This document shows, piece by piece, positions 8,352-18,117 of a stretch of DNA of 64,000 nucleotides. The position numbers were made by a program, and so were the translations under genes. The notes beneath the pieces are model-generated. The model worked only from the letters and a program-made list of their open reading frames with translations. It was not told where the DNA came from and searched no databases. The stretch is from contig NZ_CP027190.1 of NCBI RefSeq assembly GCF_002970915.1, positions 2,418,001-2,482,000 on the forward strand. Reading direction: 5' to 3'. Each line of letters opens with the position of its first letter. The stretch's first letter is position 1. Source of the stretch: Lactobacillus sp. CBA3605 (GTDB taxonomy: Bacteria > Bacillota > Bacilli > Lactobacillales > Lactobacillaceae).

Positions 8352-8882
8352 ATGATGATTAAGCAATTTAAGCCAACTTGGATGATACCGGCAATTTATA
8401 ATATAACGCCAGCTCAGCTGCGTGATAAGGGGATCAAAGCAGTCTTTACTGATCTTGATAATACCCTGATTGCTTGGGATAATCCGGATGGTACCCCGGA
8501 ACTAAAAAAATGGTTGCATGCGCTTCAAGATGCTGGTATTCCATTAGTTGTCGTTTCCAATAATTCGGAAGCCCGGATTGCTAAAGCTGTGTCAGCATTG
8601 GAGCTCCCATTTGTTTCGCGGGCCTTGAAGCCGCTACCAATCGGCATTCAAAAAGCACGCCGACAACTCGGGTTACGCCGTACTGAAGTTATTATGGTTG
8701 GTGATCAATATATCACCGATATGTGGGCGTCTCATGTGGCCGGCGTTGCCAGTGTCTTGGTACAACCAATTGTCAAGACCGACGCATGGAACACACGTAT
8801 TAATCGATTCTTTGAACGATTTATTAAAGCTCGGTTAGCCCATCGTTATCCAGAATTGCATTTTCAGGAGGAACTTAAATAG
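8352..8882 (+). CDS. yqeG: YqeG family HAD phosphatase
   Basis: A 176-residue HAD subclass IIIA phosphatase. Motif I is FTDLDNTLIAW, motif II is VVSNN, and motif III/IV is MVGDQYITDMWAS. YqeG-type enzymes dephosphorylate phosphatidylglycerophosphate in some lineages and are linked to ribosome assembly by gene order; the role here is not certain. The ATG at 8352 or the next codon (8355) may be used. It is the first gene of an operon; its stop codon overlaps the yqeH start (TAGTG). Confidence 0.9.
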   Translation: MMIKQFKPTWMIPAIYNITPAQLRDKGIKAVFTDLDNTLIAWDNPDGTPELKKWLHALQDAGIPLVVVSNNSEARIAKAVSALELPFVSRALKPLPIGIQKARRQLGLRRTEVIMVGDQYITDMWASHVAGVASVLVQPIVKTDAWNTRINRFFERFIKARLAHRYPELHFQEELK

Positions 8883-10030
8883 TGAGTGAATCAACTCAAG
8901 TAACATCAGCAGAAACGCTATACTGTATTGGCTGTGGGGCCGCCATTCAAACGACGAACGCCCAAGCGGCTGGTTATACCCCAGCTTCAGCTTTGAATAA
9001 AGCCTTAGAAAGTGATACCAAAGATCTATATTGTCAACGTTGTTTCCGATTACGGCATTATAACGAAATCGTACCCGTTGATTTGAGCGATGATGATTTT
9101 CGGCACCTGCTAGCAACAATTCGGGAAGCCGACGCTTTAGTTGTCTATGTCGTTGATATTTTTGATCTTAATGGGAGCATCATTCCTGGGTTGCAACGCT
9201 TTGTTGGAAATAATCCAGTCTTGTTGGTCGGGAACAAAGAAGACGTCTTACCACGTCAATTACGGCGGACAAAACTTCGAGAATGGATGAAACAACAAGT
9301 TCGGTCCCAAGGGATTAAACCCGTCGATGTCGCATTGACTAGTGCGAAAAAGGGCCATTCGATTGATGAGTTATTAGCGCTAATTGAAAAATATCGTCGC
9401 GGTCGTGATGTTTATGTTGTTGGGGTGACTAATGTTGGTAAGTCGACATTAATTAACCGAATTATTGCAAATAACACTGGCCTGAAGGATTTGATAACGA
9501 CGTCAAGATTCCCCGGAACCACGTTGGATAAGATCGAAATCCCACTAGATGATGGTCATAAGATGGTCGACACGCCAGGAATTATTCATCCAGAACAAAT
9601 GGCACACGTTTTGAGTGGTGACGACTTGAAATTAGTCTCACCACAGAAAGAAATTCGGCCCAAGGCTTATCAATTAGGCAATGGTCAGACGTTATTTTTA
9701 GGTGGCGTGGCCCGGTTAGACATTGTGGATACGGCTAAACCAGCTGGTATCGTGTATGCGGATAATAATTTAACGTTACACCGAACGCGGACGGAAAATG
9801 CCGAAAACTTTTATACGAAACATGTTGGTGAATTGATTACGCCACCAACCGGTGACGCAATCAAAGATTTTCCACCATTGGTGCGGCATGAATTTAAGAC
9901 CACAGAAATTAGTGATGTGGTTTTTGAAGGTCTAGGTTGGGTGACGGTACCAGCCGGGACCCGATTAGCTGGCTGGGCACCTAAAGGGGTCGATGTTTTG
10001 ACCCGACCAGCGATGATTAATAGGAAATAG
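8882..10030 (+). CDS. yqeH: Ribosome biogenesis GTPase YqeH (circularly permuted)
   Basis: A 382-residue GTPase needed for 30S assembly. A four-cysteine zinc finger is visible (Cys15, Cys18, Cys51, Cys54). The GTPase motifs occur in permuted order: G4 NKED at 118-121, then G5, then the P-loop GVTNVGKST near 180, then DTPGI (G3). The C-terminal third is the usual YqeH RNA-binding extension. It starts with GTG one base inside the yqeG stop codon, with CAGGAGG upstream, so translation is probably coupled. Confidence 0.96.
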   Translation: MSESTQVTSAETLYCIGCGAAIQTTNAQAAGYTPASALNKALESDTKDLYCQRCFRLRHYNEIVPVDLSDDDFRHLLATIREADALVVYVVDIFDLNGSIIPGLQRFVGNNPVLLVGNKEDVLPRQLRRTKLREWMKQQVRSQGIKPVDVALTSAKKGHSIDELLALIEKYRRGRDVYVVGVTNVGKSTLINRIIANNTGLKDLITTSRFPGTTLDKIEIPLDDGHKMVDTPGIIHPEQMAHVLSGDDLKLVSPQKEIRPKAYQLGNGQTLFLGGVARLDIVDTAKPAGIVYADNNLTLHRTRTENAENFYTKHVGELITPPTGDAIKDFPPLVRHEFKTTEISDVVFEGLGWVTVPAGTRLAGWAPKGVDVLTRPAMINRK

Positions 10031-10039
10031 GAGAACTTA

Positions 10040-10354
10040 ATGGAAAACTTAAAAGGTAAACAAAAACGTTATTTGCGGAGTGCGGCACATCACATGCGGC
10101 CGTTATTCGCAGTTGGTAAAAATGGACTGACTGATGAATGGTTAACGCAATTGACAGGGGCGCTGGACAAACGCGAACTGATCAAAGTTAACATTTTACA
10201 AAATTCAGAGGTGACAACAGCTGAAGTTAAGGCGGCTGTAGAAGCAAAAACACCGATTACGGTTGTCCAAACGATTGGCCGGGTTTTGGTGTTGTATATG
10301 CCAGCGAGTAATGCCGATTTACGGCATTATTCGTTGAAAGTTGACAAGCTTTAA
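10040..10354 (+). CDS. yhbY: YhbY family RNA-binding protein (CRM domain)
   Basis: A 104-residue single CRM-domain protein. The family signature is near the N terminus (LKGKQKRYLRSAAH, then VGKNGLT). YhbY associates with pre-50S particles. It sits 9 nt after yqeH and ahead of nadD, as in most Firmicutes. Confidence 0.95.
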   Translation: MENLKGKQKRYLRSAAHHMRPLFAVGKNGLTDEWLTQLTGALDKRELIKVNILQNSEVTTAEVKAAVEAKTPITVVQTIGRVLVLYMPASNADLRHYSLKVDKL

Positions 10355-10367
10355 GGAGGAATCTTGG

Positions 10368-11003
10368 GTGAAAACGGTTAGTCAAACGGCGACCAAAGTT
10401 TTGGCCGAAACGGTGACCGATATTCAACGGCGACGGGTTGGTATTTTAGGTGGGACGTTCAATCCACCACATCTCGGTCACTTAATTATGGCCCAGCAGG
10501 TGGGCGATCAATTAGGTTTGGATGAAGTCCGCTTTATGCCAGATGCGCAACCGCCACATGTTGATGAAAAGACCACGATTGCAGCGAAAGATCGTGCTAA
10601 TATGGTGCAACAAGCCATCGTTGGTAATCCGTTATTCAAGTTAGAAACTGCCGAACTAAAGCGTGGTGGCAAAAGCTACACGTATGATACAATTAAGGCT
10701 TTAAAGGCCCAACACCCAGAAGTGCAATATTACTTTATTATTGGTGGGGATATGGTGGCGTATTTGCATACTTGGTATCACATTGATGATTTAGTAAAAT
10801 TAGTCACTTTTGTTGGAATCAAGCGGGCTAATTATCCAACCACGAGTCAATATCCGGTCATCTGGGTAGATGCCCCTTTAGTGGCGATTAGTTCAACGCA
10901 GATTCGCCAAAAAGTTAGTCGGGGGCACACTGTCCGGTACTTAGTACCTGATGCTGTTGCCGACTATATTAAGGAGCATCACTTATATGAGCAAAATAAT
11001 TGA
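10368..11003 (+). CDS. nadD: Nicotinate-nucleotide adenylyltransferase
   Basis: Makes deamido-NAD from nicotinate mononucleotide and ATP. The nucleotidyltransferase motif GGTFNPPHLGH and the C-terminal ISSTQIR motif are visible. The start is GTG 10368 because AAGGAGG lies 8 nt upstream, giving 211 residues; an earlier TTG would overlap yhbY. It overlaps the 5' end of yqeK by 17 nt. Confidence 0.95.
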   Translation: MKTVSQTATKVLAETVTDIQRRRVGILGGTFNPPHLGHLIMAQQVGDQLGLDEVRFMPDAQPPHVDEKTTIAAKDRANMVQQAIVGNPLFKLETAELKRGGKSYTYDTIKALKAQHPEVQYYFIIGGDMVAYLHTWYHIDDLVKLVTFVGIKRANYPTTSQYPVIWVDAPLVAISSTQIRQKVSRGHTVRYLVPDAVADYIKEHHLYEQNN

Positions 11004-11604
11004 GTATCAGGCTAATTTGGTGCCCTATACGCACGCTGAATTGATGGCGAAGGTCGCGGCACAGTTGACTGACAGTCGTTACCAGCATTGCTTGCGTGTC
11101 GAACAAACCGCACGTGAGTTAGCGCAAGCTAATGGTGTTGAACCAGAATTAGCGGCGATTGCCGGCTTATTGCATGATTACGCAAAACAACGGTCAGCGG
11201 AAACATTCATCAAAATTATTAAAACGCGCGGCTTGAATCCGGCCTTGTTGGCTTATGGCAACGGGGTCTGGCATGGGGTGGTAGGTGCCGAATTAATTAA
11301 ACAAGAGTTACACATCTATAATGAAGATATTTTAGATGCGATTCGCTTGCATACGGTTGGGGCACCTTATATGTCCACTTTAGCGCAAATCGTGTTTATG
11401 GCTGATTTTATTGAACCTCAGCGCGATTTCCCAGGCGTTGACGATGCACGGCAACTGACTAAGAAATCACTTGCAGCCGGGGTCCGTTATCAGATTCAGC
11501 ATACTTTGAATTATCTAGTCACTAAGGGTGCACCGGTATATCCCGCCACGCTGGCAACGTATAATGCGTGGGTCGGTGGTGTCGGCACGGTACCTAAAAA
11601 TTAA
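10987..11604 (+). CDS. yqeK: YqeK, HD-domain symmetrical Ap4A hydrolase
   Basis: A 205-residue HD-domain hydrolase. The metal-binding residues lie in RYQHCLRVEQTA, LLHDYAK and WHGVVGAE, followed by LHTVGAPYMS. Bacterial YqeK cleaves Ap4A to two ADP. ATG 10987 is chosen since AAGGAG is 10 nt upstream. It overlaps nadD by 17 nt and precedes rsfS. Confidence 0.93.
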   Translation: MSKIIEYQANLVPYTHAELMAKVAAQLTDSRYQHCLRVEQTARELAQANGVEPELAAIAGLLHDYAKQRSAETFIKIIKTRGLNPALLAYGNGVWHGVVGAELIKQELHIYNEDILDAIRLHTVGAPYMSTLAQIVFMADFIEPQRDFPGVDDARQLTKKSLAAGVRYQIQHTLNYLVTKGAPVYPATLATYNAWVGGVGTVPKN

Positions 11605-11628
11605 GTTTATATTTAAAGGGAGAATTAC

Positions 11629-11985
11629 ATGGAAAGCAAAGCATTATTACAATTAACAGTTAAAGCGGCCGATGATAAACGAGCCGAAGATATCGTGGCC
11701 TTAGACGTGGCAGAAGTTAGCTTGATGGCCGATTATTTTGTGGTTTTATCAGCTGATTCACGGCGGCAAGTACAAGCAATTGCCGATAACATTGTGAGCG
11801 AAATTCGGCAAGCTGGTTCTGACGTTAAGAGTGTTGAAGGTCGGACGGCTGGCGAATGGATCTTAGTTGATGCCGGTGACGTGATTGTACACGTCTTCCA
11901 AAAGGATGCACGGCAACATTATAACTTAGAAAAATTATGGTCCGATGCACCGTTAGTTGCGGTTGATCAATGGGTTAACGCATGA
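11629..11985 (+). CDS. rsfS: Ribosomal silencing factor RsfS
   Basis: A 118-residue protein with the Iojap/RsfS fold (SLMADYFVVLSADSRRQVQAIAD and DVIVHVFQ). It binds L14 on the 50S subunit and blocks subunit joining in starvation. Its stop overlaps the next start codon (ATGA), so the two genes are coupled. Confidence 0.95.
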   Translation: MESKALLQLTVKAADDKRAEDIVALDVAEVSLMADYFVVLSADSRRQVQAIADNIVSEIRQAGSDVKSVEGRTAGEWILVDAGDVIVHVFQKDARQHYNLEKLWSDAPLVAVDQWVNA

Positions 11986-12716
11986 TTTACCAAACGTTTG
12001 CCGAACTTTACGACGAACTTTTCGATCCAGCCATGTACCAGCAATGGCTGGATTTTGTGCGTCGTGAATTACCTCAGCAGGACGGTGAAATTCTGGAACT
12101 TGCTTGTGGCACCGGTCGGCTCGGTGTGTTATTGGCACAGGCGGGTTATCATGTCACCGGTTTAGACTTGTCCGATAATATGTTAGCCTTAGCCCAGCAA
12201 CACATCGAAGCTGCGGCAGTGGCAATGCCATTATTAGAAGGCAACATGTTAGATCTATCCGAATTAGGCACGTTTTCAGCGGTTACTTGTTTTGCCGATT
12301 CATTTTGTTATTTACCAGATTTAGCTCAAGTTCAGACCGCTTTTACCCAAGTGGCGGCACATTTAACGGCAACGGGTAAATTCCTGTTCGATGTTATTAC
12401 GCCCCATCAAACTGATGAGGTCTATCCGGGCTATATGTATAATTATCGAGATGAAGAACGGGCCTTTATGTGGACCAGTTATGCGGGTGAAGTTGCGCAC
12501 AGCGCGGAACATGACCTGAGCTTCTTTATTTGGAATGCTGAGAAAGACGCCTTTGATGAAGTGAGTGAACTTCATCAAGAACGTACGTATGTCTTAGCAG
12601 ACTATCAGCGAGCGTTAGCAGCAGCGGGATTTAGTCAAGTTAAGGTGACCGCTGACTTTGGTCAAGCGGCGCCTAACGAGCAGACAACCCGCTGGTTCTT
12701 CGAATGTCAAAAGTAG
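11982..12716 (+). CDS. Class I SAM-dependent methyltransferase (YqeM-like)
   Basis: A 244-residue Rossmann methyltransferase. Motif I is ILELACGTGRLG, followed by VTGLDLSDNML. The C-terminal part holds short beta strands seen in YqeM-type proteins. The substrate is unknown. Its steady place after rsfS in Firmicutes suggests a link to RNA or ribosome metabolism, but that is inference. Confidence 0.9.
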   Translation: MIYQTFAELYDELFDPAMYQQWLDFVRRELPQQDGEILELACGTGRLGVLLAQAGYHVTGLDLSDNMLALAQQHIEAAAVAMPLLEGNMLDLSELGTFSAVTCFADSFCYLPDLAQVQTAFTQVAAHLTATGKFLFDVITPHQTDEVYPGYMYNYRDEERAFMWTSYAGEVAHSAEHDLSFFIWNAEKDAFDEVSELHQERTYVLADYQRALAAAGFSQVKVTADFGQAAPNEQTTRWFFECQK

Positions 12717-12725
12717 GTGAAACGG

Positions 12726-13871
12726 ATGCGAGCAGTTGGGGTCATAACTGAATATAATCCACTGCATAACGGGCATCGGTTCCATTTACAACAAGCCCGC
12801 GCGCAAACACAGGCTGATTGTACAGTTGTCGTGATGAGTGGTAATTGGTTACAGCGTGGCGAGCCGGCTATTTTAGATAAATGGACACGCACGCAATTAG
12901 CTTTAACTGCTGGTGCCGACTTAGTGATAGAATTACCGGTCTTTTTTGCGACACAACCGGCGCATTTGTTTGCGCAAGGTGGGGTCGAATTATTAGCGGC
13001 GTTGCAATGCGACAGCTTAGTATTTGGCACTGAACATCCAACGTTGGACTTTGACCACTTGTCAACGGCGTTACCACAGACCCAGGCTGCGTTTAAACAA
13101 TACAACGCAACGTATGCAACGCAGTTTAATACAGCGTTACAACAGGCGACAGGGGTCACGTTAACTCAGTCTAATGATCTGTTGGGGTTTTGTTATGCGG
13201 TAGCAAATCAACAGCTAGGCCGGCCCTTACAACTAGTGCCGATTAAACGGCAAGTCGCCGGGCATAATGATGTGTCAATTTCGCCCACCGAGAAATTTGC
13301 CAGTGGAACGGCGATTCGACAGGCAGCCGTTAAACAGGATTGGCCGGCGATTCAGCCGGTTGTCCCGGCGGCGACGTTACAGGCGCTAAAAACGCAACGG
13401 CTACAACAATGGTCTGATTTTTGGCCGTACCTGCGTTATCAGCTCTTAACGGGCAGTGTGACACAGAGTCGTGCCTATGATCAAATGGCTGAGGGTTTGG
13501 AATATCGGATGCGTGAAATGGGGCAAACTGCGACTGATTTTACAGAATTTATCAGCTTGGTTAAGTCGAAACGGTATACTTATACCCGGTTACAACGCGT
13601 GGCAACAGCGGCGCTACTGCAATTAACGCATGCTGAGGTCCAGGCTGCACAACAACATAATTATGTACGCGTACTTGGTTTTACGCCGACTGGGCAGCAG
13701 TATTTACATCAAATTAAATCGCAGCTGTCGTTACCGTTGTACACTAAAATCAACAAAAAATTACGGTTACATGAGTTAGCTTTAGATTATCGGGCAGGGC
13801 GAGTCTATCAATTGGTTAATGGTCAATCGCAAGATTTGTATCGGCGACCATTGATGCAACCAGCACGGTAA
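12726..13871 (+). CDS. tmcAL: tRNA(Met) cytidine acetate ligase TmcAL
   Basis: A 381-residue nucleotidyltransferase-like protein. The HIGH-type motif GVITEYNPLHNGH is at the N terminus, and SPTEKFASGTAIRQA lies in the middle. TmcAL (YlbM) makes N4-acetylcytidine in elongator tRNA-Met using acetate and ATP. The ATG at 12726 is used because AGGTG lies 6 nt upstream; a GTG at 12717 would overlap this site. It is the last gene of the yqeG operon. Confidence 0.9.
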   Translation: MRAVGVITEYNPLHNGHRFHLQQARAQTQADCTVVVMSGNWLQRGEPAILDKWTRTQLALTAGADLVIELPVFFATQPAHLFAQGGVELLAALQCDSLVFGTEHPTLDFDHLSTALPQTQAAFKQYNATYATQFNTALQQATGVTLTQSNDLLGFCYAVANQQLGRPLQLVPIKRQVAGHNDVSISPTEKFASGTAIRQAAVKQDWPAIQPVVPAATLQALKTQRLQQWSDFWPYLRYQLLTGSVTQSRAYDQMAEGLEYRMREMGQTATDFTEFISLVKSKRYTYTRLQRVATAALLQLTHAEVQAAQQHNYVRVLGFTPTGQQYLHQIKSQLSLPLYTKINKKLRLHELALDYRAGRVYQLVNGQSQDLYRRPLMQPAR

Positions 13872-13948
13872 TATTGGTTGACTGGCTTGTGGGGAACTGT
13901 TATGGTAGTGACCAATGACGGGCTTTTTTACCTGTCAAGGAAAAAACA

Positions 13949-13977
13949 TTGACAAAGGATTTTTACACAGGTATAAT
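13949..13977 (+). promoter_or_regulatory. Promoter of yceD-rpmF
   Basis: TTGACA at 13949-13954 and TATAAT at 13972-13977 with a 17-nt spacer form a full consensus sigma-A promoter. It lies 28 nt before the yceD start. Confidence 0.92.
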
Positions 13978-14005
13978 TTATCACGTTGCATTAGGAGGTT
14001 TTTAA

Positions 14006-14557
14006 ATGAAATGGTCGTTAGGGCAGCTTAAAAGTTACCGGGATGAACCACTTCAGTTTGATGAAGCACTGGATTTAAAAGACGCCCTGATGACGCGTTA
14101 TCCTGAGATTGTTGACGCTGAGGCGGCCCAAGTTAAGGGCTACTTGTCATATGATCATGGTAATGTGCTAATTTCAGCGGCCGTGACAGTAACCTTAACG
14201 TTACCGTCAACCCGGTCGTTGACGCCGGTGTTGGTGCCACTGGCCTTTCAAATAACGGAATATTATGTGCCTCAAGGGGCCGATTTAGATCGGTTTGGTG
14301 AGGACGATACGGTAATTATTTTACCGGAAGATGATATTTTGAATTTTGATGTCGCTGTGGAGGATAATATTTTAATTCACATCCCCATGCAGATTCTTTC
14401 TGAAGCTGAACAGAATGGTGAACCTTTGCCAACTGGTAATGGTTGGGAAGTCTTCAGTGAAGACGACCTTGCCAAGCAAGCTACAGAACATAAAACTGTT
14501 GATCCGCGTTTAGCTAAGTTGAAAAACCTGTTCCCTGATCAGGAAACTAAGGATTAA
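14006..14557 (+). CDS. yceD: YceD family protein (DUF177)
   Basis: A 183-residue acidic protein of the DUF177/YceD family, almost always encoded just before rpmF. The family region is EAAQVKGYLSYDHGNVLISAAVTVTL. It is thought to act in 23S rRNA or 50S maturation; the mechanism is not known. TAGGAGG precedes the ATG. Confidence 0.93.
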   Translation: MKWSLGQLKSYRDEPLQFDEALDLKDALMTRYPEIVDAEAAQVKGYLSYDHGNVLISAAVTVTLTLPSTRSLTPVLVPLAFQITEYYVPQGADLDRFGEDDTVIILPEDDILNFDVAVEDNILIHIPMQILSEAEQNGEPLPTGNGWEVFSEDDLAKQATEHKTVDPRLAKLKNLFPDQETKD

Positions 14558-14614
14558 GTTAGTTAGACCTATCAAAATCACATTTGTGAAATTATTTTAA
14601 GGAGGTGTTCGTTG

Positions 14615-14794
14615 ATGGCTGTACCTAAGAGAAGAACATCTAAGATGCGTAAACGCAACCGTCGTGGTCATATTAAATTGGCTACTCCAAACTTGTCAGC
14701 TTGCCCAAATTGCGGCGAATTACGAGTTTCACATCACGTTTGCCCAAGTTGTGGATTCTACAACGGTAAAGAAATCGTTAAAGTAAACAACTAA
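14615..14794 (+). CDS. rpmF: 50S ribosomal protein L32
   Basis: A 59-residue protein beginning [17 protein letters not shown], with a zinc ribbon of two CxxC pairs (CPNCG and CPSCG). It is the four-cysteine form of L32. ATG 14615 is 9 nt after AAGGAGG; a TTG one codon upstream is less likely. Confidence 0.97.
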   Translation: MAVPKRRTSKMRKRNRRGHIKLATPNLSACPNCGELRVSHHVCPSCGFYNGKEIVKVNN

Positions 14795-14863
14795 TTTGAT
14801 TTAGTTGATGAAAAGTCGTATCGCGGCCATGGCGCATACTGCTTTTCTTTACGAGATGGATTT

Positions 14864-14891
14864 AAAAACTCGCTGCGGCGAGTTTTTTTGT
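14864..14891 (+). terminator. Terminator after rpmF
   Basis: AAAAACTCGC and GCGAGTTTTT (14864-14873, 14878-14887) form a 10-bp stem with a 4-nt loop and a T run. Confidence 0.92.
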
Positions 14892-14902
14892 TGCTTGTTA
14901 TG

Positions 14903-14945
14903 AAAATTAATTTCTCTAAGAATGAAACTTAATGAAATTAATTTT
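14903..14945. repeat. Inverted repeat upstream of gnd
   Basis: AAAATTAATTT (14903-14913) and AAATTAATTTT (14935-14945) are perfect inverse copies, 21 nt apart, about 80-120 bases before gnd. It may be a regulator site or only AT-rich sequence. Confidence 0.4.
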
Positions 14946-15027
14946 ATGAATCACGACAATATCCTTTTATTAAAAGCATTTTTTTGGTACGATTAGCACG
15001 TAGTAAAATCTGGGAGGTAAACAACTA

Positions 15028-16464
15028 ATGAGTAATGAAAAACCACAAATTGGTGTCATTGGAATGGCCGTTATGGGCAAGAACTTGGCTTTGAATATTG
15101 AAAGCCGCGGCTATAAGGTCGCCATCTTTAACCGGACGGGTGCCAAGACGGAAAAAGTCGTTCAGGATCATGCGGACAAGCAATTAGTCCCTAGCTATAA
15201 CGTGGCTGATTTTGTTGGGTCACTGGAAACACCACGGCGGATTATTATGATGGTTAAGGCTGGCAAACCAACCGACGCTGTGATTGATGAATTATTACCA
15301 TTGCTAGATAAGGGCGATGTGTTAATTGATGGTGGGAATACCAACTTTAATGACACGATGGCTCGGAATGCCCGTTTAGACAAGTCGGGGATTAACTTTA
15401 TCGGCATGGGCGTTTCTGGCGGTGAATTGGGCGCTTTACAAGGCCCTTCATTGATGCCAGGTGGTCAAAAGGAAGCTTATGACCTAGTTGCCCCAATCTT
15501 AGAAAAGATTGCTGCTAAGGCCCCTCAAGATGGCGCACCTTGTGTCACTTACATCGGTGCTAACGGTGCCGGTCATTACGTTAAGATGGTCCATAATGGG
15601 ATCGAATACGGTGATGAAGAGTTAATTGATGAAAGTTACAACATGATGCGAAATGTTGCTGGCTTATCAGTTGATGAAATGTCTGATGTCTTCACCGAAT
15701 GGAACAAGGGTGAATTAAGCAGTTACCTCGTTGAAATTACTGCGGATATCTTATCCCGTAAAGATGACTTGGGCGCTGACAAGACAAAGCCAATCGTTGA
15801 TATGATTTTAGACCGTGGGAACAACAAAGGAACTGGTAAGTGGAGTTCCGAAGATGCATTGAACGTCCAAGTGCCACAATCAGTTATCACTGAAGCGGTT
15901 TATGCACGTTACATTTCCATGATGAAGACGGAACGGGTTGCAGCTTCTAAGAAGCTAGCCGGTCCTAAGAATGACGTTAAATTACCAGCTAAAGAAGAAT
16001 TAGTTGAAAAAATTCGTCAAGCCTTATACTTCAGCAAAATCATGAGTTATGCGCAAGGTTTCGAACAATTACGTTTTGCCGCTGAACATTATGGTTGGGA
16101 CTTGAAGTTTGGTGAATTAGCACAGATTTGGCGTGCGGGTTGTATCATCCGGGCCCAATTCTTACAAAATATCACCAATGCTTTTGATAAGAAGCCTGAC
16201 TTAAATAACTTGTTGATGGATGATTACTTTACAGATATTGCTGCGAAGTATCAACAATCGACACGTGATGTTTTAAGCTTAGCGGTTCAAGCTGGGGTTC
16301 CAATGCCAGCCTTTAGCGCAGCGTTGTCATACTATGACTCATATCGGGCCGAAGTATTGCCAGCAAACTTATTACAAGCACAACGGGATTATTTTGGTGC
16401 GCATACCTATGAACGGACTGACCGTGAAGGGGCCTTCCATTATACTTGGTATGAAGAACAATAA
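15028..16464 (+). CDS. gnd: 6-phosphogluconate dehydrogenase (decarboxylating)
   Basis: A 478-residue enzyme of the pentose phosphate pathway that turns 6-phosphogluconate into ribulose 5-phosphate with CO2 release. The NADP-binding motif [13 protein letters not shown] is at 8-21. The substrate motifs IDGGNTNF and [21 protein letters not shown] follow, as do the catalytic Lys/His in [20 protein letters not shown]. The C terminus has [12 protein letters not shown]. It is monocistronic with a GGGAGG site upstream and a terminator downstream. Confidence 0.98.
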   Translation: MSNEKPQIGVIGMAVMGKNLALNIESRGYKVAIFNRTGAKTEKVVQDHADKQLVPSYNVADFVGSLETPRRIIMMVKAGKPTDAVIDELLPLLDKGDVLIDGGNTNFNDTMARNARLDKSGINFIGMGVSGGELGALQGPSLMPGGQKEAYDLVAPILEKIAAKAPQDGAPCVTYIGANGAGHYVKMVHNGIEYGDEELIDESYNMMRNVAGLSVDEMSDVFTEWNKGELSSYLVEITADILSRKDDLGADKTKPIVDMILDRGNNKGTGKWSSEDALNVQVPQSVITEAVYARYISMMKTERVAASKKLAGPKNDVKLPAKEELVEKIRQALYFSKIMSYAQGFEQLRFAAEHYGWDLKFGELAQIWRAGCIIRAQFLQNITNAFDKKPDLNNLLMDDYFTDIAAKYQQSTRDVLSLAVQAGVPMPAFSAALSYYDSYRAEVLPANLLQAQRDYFGAHTYERTDREGAFHYTWYEEQ

Positions 16465-16481
16465 AAATTAAAGTTAATCTG

Positions 16482-16515
16482 AAAAGTTGCAGTCATTTGG
16501 CCGCAACTTTTTTTG
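16482..16515 (+). terminator. Terminator after gnd
   Basis: AAAAGTTGC (16482-16490) and GCAACTTTT (16503-16511) form a 9-bp stem with a 12-nt loop followed by T residues. Confidence 0.88.
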
Positions 16516-16575
16516 TGTCGAACATTTGTTTGCGTTAAAATGGACTTATTAACTAAGCGTAAATGAGGTGGGCGT

Positions 16576-17918
16576 GTGAAACAAGCATCATTGTTCAATC
16601 CAGACCGGTCAACCGATAGCCCATTAGCTTATCGGGTTCGGCCGGCGACCTTAGCAGAATTTAAAGGTCAAGACCATTTATTAGGGCCAGGTAAGTTGTT
16701 ACGACAATTTATTACCCAAGACCAGTTACCCTCACTGATCTTTTGGGGACCGCCAGGGGTCGGCAAGACGACCTTAGCAGAAATTATTGCACAACAAACC
16801 CAATCCCACTTTATGACGTTTAGCGCGGTCACTAGTGGGATTAAAGAAATTCGCCAAATTATGGATGAAGCGGAAGCTAATCGGGATTTTGGTGAAAAAA
16901 CCATCGTTTTTATTGATGAAATTCATCGTTTTAACAAGGCACAACAGGATGCTTTTTTGCCCTATGTGGAACGGGGAGCATCACGTTAATCGGGGCAACA
17001 ACTGAAAATCCTTCTTTTGAAATTAATGCGGCCTTATTATCACGGTGCAAAGTATTAGTCTTAAAAGAACTGACCGAGGCGGATTTAGAGCAAGTCTTAA
17101 AGGCGGCGTTAGCCCATCCGCAAGGCTTTCCGGGCCTAACGATTCACTTGCAGGATGATACATTGGCGTTGATTGCCAACTTCGCCAATGGGGATGCGCG
17201 AATGGCGTTGAACACGCTTGAGATGGCGGTCTTGAATGGTGAACGAACAGCGGATCAGCACGTCACAGTTACAGCGGCGAGCTTAAATCAATTAATCAAT
17301 ACGAAATCCTTGCGTTATGACAAACACGGTGAAGAACACTATAATTTGATTTCAGCCTTGCATAAGTCGATGCGCAATAGTGATGTGGATGCGGCAATTT
17401 ATTGGCTGATGCGGATGTTAGGGGGCGGTGAATCGCCAATTTACATTGCACGGCGGTTAATTCGGTTTGCCAGTGAAGATGTGGGGTTAGCCGATCGACA
17501 GGCTTTGCCGTTAACGGTCGCCGTATATCAAGCGTGTCAACTTATTGGGATGCCGGAATGTGATGTTAACTTAACTGAAGCGGTCACTTATTTGGCCTTG
17601 GCGCCGAAGTCGAATGCCTTATATATGGCGAAATCTGCGGCGAAAGCGGCCATCAAGACCACCGGTAATCTGCCCGTACCGTTACAAATTCGGAATGCCC
17701 CGACACAATTGATGCAAGACTTAGGTTATGGTGAACATTATCAATATGCTCATGATAATCCAGATAAATTAACGGCAATGACCACGATGCCGCCGGAGTT
17801 GATGGGACAGACGTTCTATGAACCCAGCGACCAAGGTCAAGAAAAAAGCTGGCAACAACGCTTGGCAGCAATTAAACGTTGGCATGCCAATCATCCGGCG
17901 CCATCGTCGCAAGATTAA
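16576..17918 (+). pseudogene. rarA: Frameshifted replication-associated recombination protein RarA (MgsA)
   Basis: An AAA+ ATPase acting at stalled replication forks. The first part (GTG 16576 to TAA at 16989) holds Walker A FWGPPGVGKTTLA, Walker B IVFIDEIHRFN, and ends abruptly with VERGASR. The second part continues in another frame from about 16977 (SITLIGATTENPSFEINAALLSRC, with no start codon needed) to 17918 and gives the rest of a normal RarA. One base is missing near the GGGG run at 16973-16976; adding one G restores a single open frame of about 448 residues. It is either a true frameshift or an assembly error in a short homopolymer. The downstream part otherwise looks intact, which suggests a recent event or an error. 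Confidence 0.9.
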
Positions 17919-17931
17919 CGTTGTTTATCGA

Positions 17932-17959
17932 TTGCAATTAGCGTAATTCTTGATAGAAT
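17932..17959 (+). promoter_or_regulatory. Candidate promoter of the two-component system
   Basis: TTGCAA (17932-17937) and TAGAAT (17954-17959) are 16 nt apart. The long leader that follows has a 7+3+7 perfect inverted repeat CATGTTA-AAA-TAACATG at 18013-18029, which may be a binding site. Confidence 0.55.
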
Positions 17960-18117
17960 GAGATTTAGATGAGGCCTAGGCTAAATTCCAGTAGTAGGAA
18001 ATTTAGCAAATTCATGTTAAAATAACATGTTGTACCTGTTGTTTGTGGTTAGTTCTCATTTAATCCTGAACAGGTTGGTTGTTAGATAAGTTGAATATTA
18101 GGAGTGACTAAAAGTAA

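Noticed and set aside
12707..13159. A 150-codon minus-strand frame inside tmcAL
   Set aside because: Cysteine-rich nonsense composition typical of an antisense shadow.
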